From the NCBI RefSeq assembly GCF_030696055.1, contig NZ_JAUYNP010000249.1:1-41824 (forward strand): a DNA stretch of 41,824 bases, read 5' to 3'. A program made the translations under genes and the position numbers. The notes beneath the pieces are model-generated. The model saw nothing but the letters and a program-made list of their open reading frames with translations. It did not search any database and was not told the origin of the DNA. The stretch is from Pseudomonas sp. GTDB taxonomy: Bacteria; Pseudomonadota; Gammaproteobacteria; Pseudomonadales; Pseudomonadaceae. The stretch's first letter is position 1; each line of letters opens with the position of its first letter. Positions 1-10,240 of the stretch are shown piece by piece.

Positions 1-2611
1 GCAGGGTGGTGGTGGCGTAGGCGCTGCCCTGGGCCAGGTTCAGCCTTGAGAGCACCAGCACTTCGAGCAGACCGGGCAGGTTGCGCGCCAGGGCCACGGT
101 GATGCCGACTATGATCAGCGCGCCGAGCACGTCGCTGAGGCTGATCGGCACCAGGCTGGCGCTGTCGCCGCTGCCGCTGCTGTATTGGTAGAGGGCGATA
201 TTGTCCAGGTAGGAGAACACCGAGATCAGGTCGGCCCAGACCCAGTACAGGCCGGCGAGGAAGGTGCCGAGCAGGGCCAGGCGGATCAACCGCAGCGACT
301 GCTGGTTGACCTGCTCGATATCCAGGGTCGGCTCTTCGATGGCCACCTCGCCGTCGACGCCTTCCTTGCTCTGCGCCTGGCGCTTGCTCGCGGCGCGCTG
401 GAAGGCCAGACGCCGCGCCGCCACCGCCAGGCCGCGGACGAAGGTGGCTTCGATGATCTGCCAGATCATCAGCAGGTAGAGGGTATTGATCAGGCGGTCG
501 CTGAGCTTCAACGCGGTGTAGTAGTAGCCGAAACCCACCGCGACTATCAGCGCCAGCGGCAGCAGGCTCAGAGCGGTGCCGATCAGCGTGCGCAAGGCAT
601 GCTCGCGGGCCGGGCCGCTGAGCAGCAGTTTGTACAGCAGCCAGGCCATCAGGGCGTAGCAGCCGAGCACCACGGCCAGGCCGATCACGTCATTGGCGAG
701 GCTGGCCGGCTGATGCTCGGCAACCGTCACCACCGCGACCAGGGCCATGACCACCAGCCCCAGGCGGCGGATCTGCCGGTGCAGGAAGGCCACCTGCGGC
801 TGTGGCCAGTGGAAATGCAGCTCGGCCACGCCCGCCGGCGCCAGCATCCGGTACACGGTGTAGAACACCAGCCAGGCCTGGGCCATCTGGAACAGCGCGG
901 CGCCCAGGTTGACGTTCTGCCCGCGCGCATCCATCTGCAGGGCGTAGCCGCACAGGGCCAGGAACAGCGTGCCGGGCAGCGCCAGCAGCAGGTTGAGGAG
1001 GATCGCCATGGGCGTGTGCAGTTGGCTGTCGCGCTTGAAGTGGCCGATGTCCTGGTGCAGCTCGTTGAGCTTGCGGTACAGGTAGCCGCGGCGCCACAGC
1101 AGCACGGCGATCAACAGCAGCAGCGGCAGGAACAGCAGCGGTCGCTCGACCAGGCCGGCGCCCAGCTGGCTCAGGTTGGAGCCCCAGGGCAGTTCGGCGA
1201 TCTGCTTTTTCAGCAGGCGCGGCACCGATGTGAACCAGTCCAGGTCCAGCGGCTTGTTGCTGGGAATCCAGAACAGCTGCTCGTCCAGGGTGGTGCGCAG
1301 GGCCTGGGCGGTGCTTTGCAGCTGCTTCTGGTTCAGTTGCAGGGTGATCGACTCGTTGAGCAGGGCATTCAGCTCGCGGTTCAGGCGGTCGATCAGCTCG
1401 CGGCGGGTGGCGGTGATGTCCAGCAGGTCGGCGCGCAGGCTGGGCGTCTCGGCATCGCCGCTTTGTTGGGCGAGCAGCTGGTCGACATAGGCGCTGGGGT
1501 TGTTGATGCTTTCGCGCAGCTGGTTCAGCTCGAACTGGTACAGGCGCAGGTCGGCGATCTGGTTGGCCAGGTCGCTGTCGATCTGCAGCTTGGGCAGTGC
1601 CTGCTGTTGCTGGTAGAGAATGCGCGACAGCAGCAGGCTACCCTGCAGCACGCTGATCTGCTCATCCAGGGCCTGGTCGCTCTGGTTGACGCTGTCCAGC
1701 TGCTGCTTGGTCTGCAGGTTTTCCCGGGTCAGTTGGTTGAGGCGTTCGGTGGCGCGCAGCAGGTAATCGGAGAGCTTCAGGTTGAGCGCGCTTTCCCGCG
1801 CCAGCAGGGTGCCGTCGCCGGCTTTCAGGGCTTCGCGCGACTGCTCGGCGACGGTTTGCTCAGACTGCGCCTGGCGCTTGTCATTGATCAGGGTCTGCAG
1901 GTCGAGCAGTTCCTGCTCGATGCGCCGGATGTGCTCTTCGAGCAGGGTTCGGCGGCTGTTGCCGAGGTCCTGCAACTGGCTGTTGCCGGCCAGCTCCTGG
2001 CGGCGCAACTGGGTCTGCGCCTCCAGCTTGGCCAGTTCGGCGTTGAGCAGGTCGCGGCGTTCGGCGCTCAGCGGCTTGCCGCCATCCTTGCCGCTTTTCA
2101 GGCTGTTGTTGATGGCCTGGCTGCGGGTCTGGTTGCTGCTGATCTCGGCCTGGGCGCGTTCCGGACGGGTCTGCGCGGTGATGATCAGGCTGTTGGCTTC
2201 AATCAGCTGCTTTTGCCACTGGTTCAACTGGTTGTTGCGCTCGGCGAGCAATGGCTCCAGCTGCGCCACCGGGCTTTTGCCAAAGCGCTGGTTGACCGGG
2301 GTGGTTTTGCTGGCCTTCAGCCGCTCGAATTCGCGCCGGGCTTCGCTAATCAGGCGCGGCGCCTGCTCCAGCTGTTTTTGCAGGTCGTGCAGGGCCTGCT
2401 GGCTGGCGGCCTGCTCGGTCAGCAGTTCCAGGGTTTTTTCCAGGGTCTGCTTGAGCGCCTGCTGCTCGGCTTCCGGCAGTTTGCGCTCGGCCAGGGTTTC
2501 CAGATTGCGCTGCACGGCGGCGCTGTTCGGTGCTTCGGCGGCGTGCAGCAGGGGCGCGCAGAGGCACAGCCCGAGCAGGGTGGCGGCAAAGTAGGAGCGT
2601 AAAGAAGGCAT
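1..2611 (-). CDS. mscK: MscK/KefA-type mechanosensitive channel (3' end outside window)
   Basis: The minus strand is open from an ATG at 2611 to the window edge, giving 870 codons with no stop. The first 25 residues form a signal peptide (hydrophobic core ATLLGLCLCAPLL, cleavage near HAA-EA). Residues about 30-460 are a Gln/Leu-rich, coiled-coil-like periplasmic region. About nine hydrophobic membrane segments follow, and the visible part ends in LNLAQGSAYATTTL, the stretch just before the MscS pore domain in this family. KefA proteins are about 1,100 residues, so roughly the last 240 lie outside. The role is tension-gated ion release during osmotic downshock in the inner membrane. The start has no strong ribosome binding site, but the signal peptide supports it. 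The next gene upstream on the same strand is the antiporter nhaP2, 89 bp away, so two ion-homeostasis genes are adjacent. YjeP-type MscM channels share this architecture and cannot be excluded. Confidence 0.85.
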   Translation of the reverse strand, partial: MPSLRSYFAATLLGLCLCAPLLHAAEAPNSAAVQRNLETLAERKLPEAEQQALKQTLEKTLELLTEQAASQQALHDLQKQLEQAPRLISEARREFERLKASKTTPVNQRFGKSPVAQLEPLLAERNNQLNQWQKQLIEANSLIITAQTRPERAQAEISSNQTRSQAINNSLKSGKDGGKPLSAERRDLLNAELAKLEAQTQLRRQELAGNSQLQDLGNSRRTLLEEHIRRIEQELLDLQTLINDKRQAQSEQTVAEQSREALKAGDGTLLARESALNLKLSDYLLRATERLNQLTRENLQTKQQLDSVNQSDQALDEQISVLQGSLLLSRILYQQQQALPKLQIDSDLANQIADLRLYQFELNQLRESINNPSAYVDQLLAQQSGDAETPSLRADLLDITATRRELIDRLNRELNALLNESITLQLNQKQLQSTAQALRTTLDEQLFWIPSNKPLDLDWFTSVPRLLKKQIAELPWGSNLSQLGAGLVERPLLFLPLLLLIAVLLWRRGYLYRKLNELHQDIGHFKRDSQLHTPMAILLNLLLALPGTLFLALCGYALQMDARGQNVNLGAALFQMAQAWLVFYTVYRMLAPAGVAELHFHWPQPQVAFLHRQIRRLGLVVMALVAVVTVAEHQPASLANDVIGLAVVLGCYALMAWLLYKLLLSGPAREHALRTLIGTALSLLPLALIVAVGFGYYYTALKLSDRLINTLYLLMIWQIIEATFVRGLAVAARRLAFQRAASKRQAQSKEGVDGEVAIEEPTLDIEQVNQQSLRLIRLALLGTFLAGLYWVWADLISVFSYLDNIALYQYSSGSGDSASLVPISLSDVLGALIIVGITVALARNLPGLLEVLVLSRLNLAQGSAYATTTL

Positions 2612-2645
2612 AGGGATGATCGTACGGCTCAAAAAAGATGCTGAG

Positions 2646-2700
2646 TCTAACAGGCTGCGCAACAGCCGTTGCGTGCGCCCCCGCAAGCCGTTAGAACCTG

Positions 2701-2705
<5 letters not shown>
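2646..2705. repeat. Structured gap between nhaP2 and mscK (possible three-way junction)
   Basis: An outer 9-bp inverted repeat (TCTAACAGG at 2646-2654 and CCTGTTAGA at 2697-2705) overlaps the nhaP2 stop codon. It encloses two small hairpins: GGCTG-cgcaa-CAGCC at 2653-2667, and TTGCG/CGCAA at 2669-2686 with an 8-base loop. The outer stem and the first hairpin share two bases, so about 7 outer pairs remain if both form. There is no T-run, so it is not a standard intrinsic terminator. It would lie in the mscK leader if transcription continues from nhaP2. Function unknown. Confidence 0.4.
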
Positions 2706-4446
<1,741 letters not shown>

Positions 4447-4531
4447 GGGCGTACTCCGGGCGAATGGGCGGGGGCGCCCCTGCAATGCAGAGGTCATGCC
4501 GGATTCTAACCGCTGCCTTTACCGGGCTGTC

Positions 4532-4557
4532 AAAAAAACGCCCCGCAGGAGCGAGGC
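4532..4557 (-). terminator. Intrinsic terminator downstream of the acyl-CoA dehydrogenase
   Basis: Read on the minus strand: GCCTCGC, loop TCCT, GCGGGGC (7 pairs including one G-U), then G and seven T's. It separates the acyl-CoA dehydrogenase transcript from nhaP2, whose start is about 85 bp further along. Confidence 0.8.
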
Positions 4558-4584
4558 ATTGTTTAGGGGGTGGCAATCAACTGC

Positions 4585-4745
4585 GTAGGGTGGGGCGCCT
4601 GTCCCGGTCGGCCTGCACCCGCATCTCTCGATTGCGCCGTAACCCACCACAGTGCCCGATCTGGACTAGACATTGGTGGGTTACGCGGCGCTCGCTCAGC
4701 GCGGCACGTCAAACATCGATTTTCCTGCGCCGCTAACCCACCCTA
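4585..4745. repeat. GTGGGTTA-type inverted repeats in the dehydrogenase/nhaP2 gap
   Basis: The 316-bp gap 4447-4762 holds no gene. Besides the terminator it contains a perfect 12-bp inverted repeat (CGTAACCCACCA at 4638-4649, TGGTGGGTTACG at 4674-4685, 24-base loop). An outer imperfect pair (GTAGGGTGG at 4585-4593, CCACCCTA at 4738-4745) encloses it. The GTAGGGTGGGTTA wording resembles dispersed Pseudomonas repeats seen elsewhere in this window. Confidence 0.6.
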
Positions 4746-4762
4746 GGGTCAACCGATAAGCC

Positions 4763-6580
4763 TTAGAACCAGGCGTCCTGCATGCCCAGGCAGGTGTCGT
4801 CACGGGCTTCCAGTAGGGCCAGGTCGTGGTGGCAGCTCGGCACTTCCCAGGTCAGGAAATAGCGCGCGGCTTGCAGCTTGCCTTTATAGAAGTCGGCATC
4901 CGCCGGGTTACCGGCCGCCAGACCCTGTTCGGCCTTGATCGCCTGCTCCAGCCAGCGCCAGCCGATCACCAGATGGCCGAACACCTTCAGGTACAGCGCC
5001 GAGTTGGCCAGGCCCTGATTGACCTTGCCGCTCATCAGGTCGCCCAGCAGCGCCAGGGTCACCGCCGACAGGCGCGCCAGCAGTTGCTCCAGGGGTTGGC
5101 GCAGGGCGTTTAGCGACTCGTGTGCTTCGGCGCGTTGGCAGGTGCCCTGGATCAGCTTGACCAGTTGCTTGAGCGCCGCGCCGCCATTCATCGACACCTT
5201 ACGGCCGAGCAGGTCCAGCGACTGGATGCCGTGGGTGCCTTCGTGAATGGGGTTCAAGCGGTTGTCGCGGTAGTACTGCTCCACCGGGTAATCGCGGGTA
5301 TAGCCGTGGCCGCCGAGAATCTGGATCGCCAGCTCGTTGGCCTTCAGGCAGAACTCCGAAGGCCAGGATTTGACGATCGGGGTGAGCAGATCCAGCAGCT
5401 CCAGGGCGCTGCGTCGCTCTTCCTCGGTGGCCAGGGTCTGGGTGTCGTCGAACAGCCGCGCGGCATACAGGCCGAGGTCGAAGGCGCCTTCCACATAGGC
5501 TTTCTGGGTCAGCAGCATGCGCCGCACATCGGCGTGCTCGATGATCGCCACCTGGCTGGAAGTCGGGTCCTTGCCGTCCGGCAGGCGACCTTGGGGGCGC
5601 TGGCGGGCGTAATCGAGGGAGTACAGATAGCCGGCGTAGCCGAGCATCACCGCGCCCATGCCGACGCCGATGCGCGCCTCGTTCATCATCTGGAACATAT
5701 AGGACAGGCCTGCGTGCGGCTTGCCCACCAGATAGCCGACGCAGCCGCCGTTATCGCCCCCCGCGTTATCACCAAAGTTGAGCGCCGTGGAGGTGGTGCC
5801 GCGCCAGCCCATCTTGTGGAACAGCCCGGCCAGCACCACGTCGTTGCGCGGGCCCAGGCTGCCGTCGTCGTTGACCAGGAACTTCGGCACGATAAACAGG
5901 CTGATGCCCTTCACCCCGGGCGGTGCGTCCGGCAGCTTGGCCAGCACCATATGCACGATGTTCTCGCTCAATGGATGGTCGCCGCCGGAGATAAAGATCT
6001 TGTTGCCCTTGATCCGGTAGCTGCCGTCCGCAGCGGGTTCAGCCTTGGTGCGGATATCCGACAGGGAGGAGCCGGCGTGGGGCTCGGTCAGCGCCATGGT
6101 GCCGAAGAAGCGCCCCTCGATCATCGGCTGTAGAAAGCGCTGCTTCTGCTCGGCACTGCCAAAGGTCTCGATCAGGTTGGCCGCGCCCATGGTCAGAAAG
6201 GGGTAGGAGGTGGTCGCAGCATTCGCCGACTGGAAGTGGGCGAAGCAGGCCTGCGACAGCAGATTGGGCAGCTGCATCCCGCCAGTTTCGAAGTCCCTTG
6301 TGGCATTGAGGAAGCCGGCCTCGAGGAAGGCGTCCACCGCTGGCTTGACCTCGGGGATCAGCACGGCGGCGCCGTCGACATACTCGGGCTCGTGCTCGTC
6401 GTTCTTGCGGTTGTGCGGGGCGAACAGCTTCTCGGCGATGCTGCGGGCGGTGTCGATGGCCGCGTCGAAGGTCTCGCGGCTGTGCTCGGCAAAGCGCTCA
6501 CGCTGGGTCAGGGCTTCGGCGTCCAGCACCTCAAAAAGTTCGAAGGCCAGGTTGCGGGAGCTGAGCAGGGACTCGGACAT
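4763..6580 (-). CDS. Acyl-CoA dehydrogenase, long (about 600-residue) family
   Basis: A FAD-dependent enzyme predicted to catalyse alpha,beta-dehydrogenation of acyl-CoA, the first step of beta-oxidation, in the cytoplasm. The 605 residues contain the N-terminal helical domain, the flavin/substrate motif FFGTMALTEPHAGSSLSD (about 160), the middle beta domain with KGNKIFISGGDH, and a C-terminal helical domain with AIQILGGHGYTRDYPVEQYYRD. It ends with a further C-terminal extension typical of the large subfamily. NPIHEGTHGIQ, near residue 444, carries the likely catalytic glutamate. GGAGG precedes the ATG at 8 bases. Synteny points to the PA5020-type enzyme of P. aeruginosa. Chain-length preference cannot be read from the sequence. 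Confidence 0.93.
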   Translation of the reverse strand: MSESLLSSRNLAFELFEVLDAEALTQRERFAEHSRETFDAAIDTARSIAEKLFAPHNRKNDEHEPEYVDGAAVLIPEVKPAVDAFLEAGFLNATRDFETGGMQLPNLLSQACFAHFQSANAATTSYPFLTMGAANLIETFGSAEQKQRFLQPMIEGRFFGTMALTEPHAGSSLSDIRTKAEPAADGSYRIKGNKIFISGGDHPLSENIVHMVLAKLPDAPPGVKGISLFIVPKFLVNDDGSLGPRNDVVLAGLFHKMGWRGTTSTALNFGDNAGGDNGGCVGYLVGKPHAGLSYMFQMMNEARIGVGMGAVMLGYAGYLYSLDYARQRPQGRLPDGKDPTSSQVAIIEHADVRRMLLTQKAYVEGAFDLGLYAARLFDDTQTLATEEERRSALELLDLLTPIVKSWPSEFCLKANELAIQILGGHGYTRDYPVEQYYRDNRLNPIHEGTHGIQSLDLLGRKVSMNGGAALKQLVKLIQGTCQRAEAHESLNALRQPLEQLLARLSAVTLALLGDLMSGKVNQGLANSALYLKVFGHLVIGWRWLEQAIKAEQGLAAGNPADADFYKGKLQAARYFLTWEVPSCHHDLALLEARDDTCLGMQDAWF

Positions 6581-6721
6581 GGGAATACCTCCATTTAGGA
6601 TGCGCCGAGTCTAAGCAGCCCCAGGCGAGGCTCCCAGCACTATCAATAAGCGTGATAACTGGCCGTTGGGCAGGGTTGCGGCTCGGGAGCTTAGGCGTAC
6701 AAGCGTTTTGCCGTTGCCTTG

Positions 6722-6782
6722 GTAGGAGCCAGCTTGCTGGCGATGCTGTTGATCGGCTGCTTGCCAGCAAGCTGGCTCCTAC
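6722..6782. repeat. REP-type palindrome, copy 1
   Basis: A perfect 20-bp inverted repeat: GTAGGAGCCAGCTTGCTGGC at 6722-6741 and its complement at 6763-6782, with a 21-base loop. A weaker outer pair (GTTTTGCCGTTG near 6704-6716, CAACGGCTAAAAGC near 6792-6805) extends the stem. The element lies between the nitronate monooxygenase stop and the dehydrogenase start. A second copy is at 15493-15557. This is a common dispersed Pseudomonas palindrome; a short frame reading VGASLLAM across it is not a gene. Confidence 0.85.
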
Positions 6783-6810
6783 AGGCTGGATCAACGGCTA
6801 AAAGCGCGGG

Positions 6811-7857
6811 CTACCGGGCCACAAAGCCTTTAGCCAGTTCGGCGGTCAGTTCGGCGGCGGCTATGGCCTTGCAGCCGCTGGCATTCTGCCCGGCCCACAG
6901 CGGCGAGAAGTCGCCGCTGCCCAGGCTTTCCGCCTTGCTGCGCAGCGGCGCTATGGCTGCGGTGGCCAGGGGGAAACCTGGCGCCGTGGGGCTAAGCGGG
7001 CCCAGTTCACGCATCAGCCGGTTGACTATGCCGCGTGCCGGGCGGCCGCTAAATAGATTGGTCAGCGCCGTATGCCGAGCCTCTGGCCCGTTTAGCGCGG
7101 CGCGGTGCACGGCGCTGGTGGTGGCTTCCGGGCAGCACAGGTAGGCGGTGCCGATCTGCACCCCGGCAGCGCCCAGGGCCATGGCGGCGCGTACGCCTCG
7201 GGCGTCGGCGATACCGCCGGCGGCTATCACCGGCAGGCGCACGGCCTGGACCATCTGCGGCAGCAGGGCGAAGGTGCCCAACTGGCGGCTGATATCCCTA
7301 TCCAGGAAGTGGCCGCGATGGCCGCCGGCTTCCAGGCCCTGGGCGATAATCGCGTCCACGCCCCGCTCTTGCAGCCATAGCGCTTCCTCGACCGTGGTGG
7401 CCGAGCTGAGCACCTTGGCCCCACAGGCTTTGACCCGGGCCAGCAGCTCGGCCGAGGGCAGGCCGAAGTGGAAGCTCACCACAGCCGGACGGAACTCTTC
7501 CAGCACCTCGGACATTTCGCCGCTAAACGGCTGCCGACCTGGGCCGGCGGCGATGCTCGCCGGGTCGATACCGAACTCGGCGTAATAAGGAGACAGGGCG
7601 CTGCGCCAGGCGGCTTCGCGCTGCGGGTCGGCTGGCGCCGGGCTATGGCAGAAGAAGTTCAGGTTAAACGGCTTAGCGGTCTTGGCCCTGAGCGCGCTCA
7701 GCTCGCTACGCAAGCCGGCGGCGTCGAGCATGGCGCAGGGCAGCGAGCCCAGGGCGCCGGCATTCGACACGGCAGCGGCCAGGGCGTGGTTCTGCACCCC
7801 GGCCATGGGGGCCTGGATCAAGGGCAAGTCGATACCCAGCAACTCTTGCAGTTTCAT
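6811..7857 (-). CDS. Nitronate monooxygenase-family FMN flavoprotein
   Basis: A 348-residue TIM-barrel flavoprotein of the 2-nitropropane dioxygenase/nitronate monooxygenase family. Class I members oxidise nitronates such as propionate 3-nitronate to carbonyl and nitrite using FMN and O2. Visible motifs are IQAPMAG at the N terminus, AIIAQGLEAGGHRGHF (residues about 175-190, containing the family's catalytic-type histidine), VIAAGGIADARG and GAAGVQIGTAYL, the last two forming the phosphate-binding end of the barrel. The ATG at 7857 is preferred: GGAG is 7 bases upstream, while the ATG at 7869 has none at proper spacing. The gene stands alone between REP copy 1 and rlmJ. Related reductases such as FabK share the fold, so the substrate is uncertain. 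Confidence 0.85.
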   Translation of the reverse strand: MKLQELLGIDLPLIQAPMAGVQNHALAAAVSNAGALGSLPCAMLDAAGLRSELSALRAKTAKPFNLNFFCHSPAPADPQREAAWRSALSPYYAEFGIDPASIAAGPGRQPFSGEMSEVLEEFRPAVVSFHFGLPSAELLARVKACGAKVLSSATTVEEALWLQERGVDAIIAQGLEAGGHRGHFLDRDISRQLGTFALLPQMVQAVRLPVIAAGGIADARGVRAAMALGAAGVQIGTAYLCCPEATTSAVHRAALNGPEARHTALTNLFSGRPARGIVNRLMRELGPLSPTAPGFPLATAAIAPLRSKAESLGSGDFSPLWAGQNASGCKAIAAAELTAELAKGFVAR

Positions 7858-8002
7858 CGCAAACTCCATGGCGATTTCTACCCAACTCCCTTGGGCCGGG
7901 AGGCATTACCTTAGCCAGTGGCGGGCGGCTATGGCCAGTGCAAATGCTGGCGCGGCAGTTTTGTAGCGGCCTGTTAAACTGTGCGGCCACAGGAGTCCGC
8001 CG

Positions 8003-8857
8003 ATGAACTACCGCCACGCCTTCCACGCCGGCAACCATGCCGATGTACTGAAACACTACGTCTTGAGCCGCCTGATCGCCCTGCTGTCACGCAAGGAGGC
8101 GCCCTTCGCCTACCTCGACAGCCATGCCGGCGTCGGCCTGTACGACCTGCAAGGCGATGCGGCCAGCCGCACCGGCGAGTGGCTGCAAGGCATAGCGCGG
8201 CTGTGGCAGGCCACGGAGGTGCCGGACCCACTGCTCGACTACCTGGAAGTGATACGCGCCATGAACCCCGATGGCGTGCTGCGCCATTACCCCGGCTCGC
8301 CGGAGCTGGCGCGCCTGCTGACCCGCGAGCAGGACCGCCTGCACCTGAACGAGAAACACCCGGAAGACGGCCGCCTGCTCAAGGAAAATATGACCGGCGA
8401 CCGCCGCGTGGCCGTGCACCTGGGCGAAGGCTGGCATGTGCCGCGCGCTCTGCTGCCGACCCGGGAGAAGCGCGCGCTGCTGCTGATCGACCCGCCGTTC
8501 GAACAGACCGACGAAATGGAGCGCTGCGCCCAGTCCCTCAGCGAAGCCATAAGCCGTATGCGCCAGGCGGTGGTGGCGATCTGGTACCCGATCAAGGACC
8601 TGCGCCAGCTCAAGCGCTTCTACAACGACCTGCAAAAGAGCAAGGCGCCCAAGCTGCTGCGGGTCGAACTCTATGTGCACCCCACCGACGAAGCCGCGCG
8701 CCTGAACGGCTCCGGCCTGGTGATCAGCAACCCGCCTTGGGGCCTGGAAGACGAACTCAAGCAGATCCTGCCCTGGCTGGCCCAGCTGCTGGGGCAAAGC
8801 CAGGGCGGCTGGCGGATGGATTGGTTGATCGAGGAAGCTCCAAGCGGTAAGCCATAA
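8003..8857 (+). CDS. rlmJ: 23S rRNA (adenine-2030-N6)-methyltransferase RlmJ
   Basis: RlmJ methylates N6 of A2030 in 23S rRNA using S-adenosylmethionine. The 284 residues (E. coli 280) begin with the family hallmark MNYRHAFHAGNHADVLKH. They carry the SAM-binding segment LDSHAGVGLYDL (about 38-49), the catalytic motif LIDPPFEQTDEM (about 162-173) and a C-terminal ISNPPWGLEDEL. AGGAG sits 7-8 bases before the ATG. The gene is transcribed divergently from the nitronate monooxygenase gene and appears monocistronic. The family (formerly DUF519/YhiR) is distinctive, so the call is firm. Confidence 0.96.
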   Translation: MNYRHAFHAGNHADVLKHYVLSRLIALLSRKEAPFAYLDSHAGVGLYDLQGDAASRTGEWLQGIARLWQATEVPDPLLDYLEVIRAMNPDGVLRHYPGSPELARLLTREQDRLHLNEKHPEDGRLLKENMTGDRRVAVHLGEGWHVPRALLPTREKRALLLIDPPFEQTDEMERCAQSLSEAISRMRQAVVAIWYPIKDLRQLKRFYNDLQKSKAPKLLRVELYVHPTDEAARLNGSGLVISNPPWGLEDELKQILPWLAQLLGQSQGGWRMDWLIEEAPSGKP

Positions 8858-9161
8858 GCTCCGGGCTCGAGCACGTAGGCTGGGTTAAGCGCAGCGCTAC
8901 CCATCGCGTTATCAGCCCCCAGTGCTTGATCAACGTGGATCAATAACCGCTTATTGCGGGTGTGCTTGCCGGCGCACTCAGGGCGGCCCGTGCCATCGGC
9001 TTTACCGGCAAACCCAGACAACCGGATAGAGGTTGCACGACCAAGTTGCCCGGCCATCCGCGCCGGCAAGGTGATCGACGTGTTCCCCTGTAGGCACAGG
9101 ACGCCGAGGCCCTGCCGTAGCAGGCAGTCGTAGGCTGGGTTTTAGCCCGCCAGGGCGAGGC
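8858..9161. other. Gene-free gap between rlmJ and the GlxA-type regulator (convergent 3' ends)
   Basis: I find no credible gene here. It holds one GTAGGCTGGGTTAAGC repeat (separate entry), a palindrome TTGATCAA (8926-8933) followed by GGATCAA, and small hairpins CAATAA-ccgc-TTATTG (8941-8956), CCTGT-aggc-ACAGG (9087-9100) and CCTGC-cgta-GCAGG (9111-9124). A second short GTAGGCTGGG fragment lies near 9130. None has a T-run, so how the two converging transcripts end is not clear. Confidence 0.5.
8875..8908. repeat. GTAGG-TGGGTT / TACCCATC dispersed repeat, copy 1
   Basis: GTAGGCTGGGTTAAGCGCAG is followed by CGCTACCCATCGCG. The TGGGT and ACCCA arms form a short imperfect hairpin around AGCGCAGCG. 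A close copy lies at 27654-27692 and a diverged one at 10932-10971. It is typical of dispersed intergenic repeats in Pseudomonas. Confidence 0.65.
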
Positions 9162-10112
9162 TTAAATGCCGCGGAAGCTGCGCCGGTATGCCCTTGGCGA
9201 CACGCCAAGGGCGACGTTGAACTGTTGGCGCAGGGACACCGACGAGCCGAAACCGGCCAGGATGGCGATGGCTTCCACTGGCTGATCGGTGCTTTCCAGC
9301 AGACGTTGGCTCAACGCCACCCGTTCGGCCTGCAGCCAGTTGCCCAGGGTGCTGCCGGTCAGTTGGCGGAAATGCCGGGTAAAGGTGCGGCGGCTCATCA
9401 AGGCGCGCTCGGCAAGGCTGTCCAGGCTGTGGGCCTGATGCAGGTGTTCGCGCAGCCAGTCGAGCAGGCCGGCCAAACGGTCGTCCCGCGCGGTGGCCGG
9501 CAGCGGCTGCTCGATGAACTGCGCTTGCCCGCCTTGGCGATGCGGCGGCACCACCAAGCGCCGCGCCACCTTGTTCGCCACTTCGGCGCCGCAGTGCCGG
9601 CGCAGCAGGTGCAGGCAGCAGTCAATCCCGGCGGCGGTGCCGGCCGAGGTCAGCAGTTCGCCGTCATCAATATAGAGCACATCGGCATCCACCTCGACGG
9701 CGGGAAAGCGTCGGGCGAACTCCTTGGCCAGCGCCCAGTGCGTGGTCGCCTTACGACCGTCGAGCAGGCCGGTTTCGGCCAGCACGAAGGCGCCCAAGCA
9801 CAGGCCAACCAGTTGGGCGCCACGCCGATGGGCTGCCACCAGCGCATCGAGCAACGCCTGCGGCGGCCGCTCCTGTGTGTCGCGCCAGCTCGGCACTATC
9901 ACCGTCTGCGCCCCGTGCAATGCTTCCAGGCCATGCTCGACGGCCAGGCTGAAGCCGGCAGTAGTGCTCAGAGGACCCTCCTCGACGGCGCAGACCTTCA
10001 GCTCGAACGCCGCCTCTTTCGGACTGAATTCGCCGAACACCATGCAGGGTACGGACAGGTGGAAAGGGCTGATCTGGTTGAAGGCGACCACCGCCACGAC
10101 ATGCTTGTGCAC
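9162..10112 (-). CDS. GlxA/FtrA-type AraC-family regulator with DJ-1/PfpI domain
   Basis: A 316-residue two-domain transcription regulator. Residues about 5-185 are a DJ-1/PfpI (class I amidotransferase-like) sensor domain, with VVAFNQISPFHLSVPCMVFGE at the start, GLCLGAFVLAETGLLDGR with the elbow cysteine, and TSAGTAAGIDCCLHLLRR. Residues about 215-316 are an AraC helix-turn-helix pair (MSRRTFTRHFRQLTGSTLGNWL and IAILAGFGSSVSLRQQFN). The sequence resembles FtrA proteins. Translation appears to start at GTG 10112 with a weak AGG upstream; I see no better in-frame ATG. It diverges from an isochorismatase-family hydrolase, a pairing typical of local regulators. The shared gap holds an inverted repeat that may be its site. 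The inducer is unknown. Confidence 0.88.
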   Translation of the reverse strand: MHKHVVAVVAFNQISPFHLSVPCMVFGEFSPKEAAFELKVCAVEEGPLSTTAGFSLAVEHGLEALHGAQTVIVPSWRDTQERPPQALLDALVAAHRRGAQLVGLCLGAFVLAETGLLDGRKATTHWALAKEFARRFPAVEVDADVLYIDDGELLTSAGTAAGIDCCLHLLRRHCGAEVANKVARRLVVPPHRQGGQAQFIEQPLPATARDDRLAGLLDWLREHLHQAHSLDSLAERALMSRRTFTRHFRQLTGSTLGNWLQAERVALSQRLLESTDQPVEAIAILAGFGSSVSLRQQFNVALGVSPRAYRRSFRGI

Positions 10113-10138
10113 GAAATATCTGCCTGTTTGCGGGTCAA

Positions 10139-10182
10139 TGAGTTGGCCCGATAATAGCGGAGTTTGTCATTCGGGCCACTCA
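10139..10182. promoter_or_regulatory. Inverted repeat in the divergent regulator/hydrolase gap
   Basis: TGAG-T-TGGCCCGA (10139-10151) pairs with TCGGGCCA-CTCA (10171-10182): 12 matched positions, one unpaired T and a 19-base spacer. It is about 58 bp from the hydrolase start and 27 bp from the regulator start. This is a plausible operator for the adjacent AraC-type regulator, though AraC proteins more often bind direct repeats. Confidence 0.4.
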
Positions 10183-10240
10183 CGGGCTAGGCGTCGGCGG
10201 GTGAAGAATCTGCCTCACACCAACCATGAGGATCGCCACT

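Noticed and set aside
185-2602. 805-codon open frame on the plus strand opposite mscK
   Set aside because: The translation is low-complexity Gln/Gly/Val-rich, as expected for the reverse of a high-GC gene. The minus strand encodes a signal peptide, coiled coil and membrane segments.
6719-7144. Small plus-strand frame beginning VGASLLAM
   Set aside because: Its start is the REP palindrome and the rest is opposite the nitronate monooxygenase gene. The same peptide arises from copy 2 near 15490.
8926-8943. TTGAT...ATCAA, resembling an Anr/Fnr box
   Set aside because: The spacer is 8 bases, not 4, and it lies between two gene 3' ends with no promoter nearby.
8671-9069. 132-codon minus-strand frame overlapping the rlmJ end
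   Set aside because: More than a third is antisense to the conserved RlmJ C terminus, and no family motif or ribosome binding site is present.
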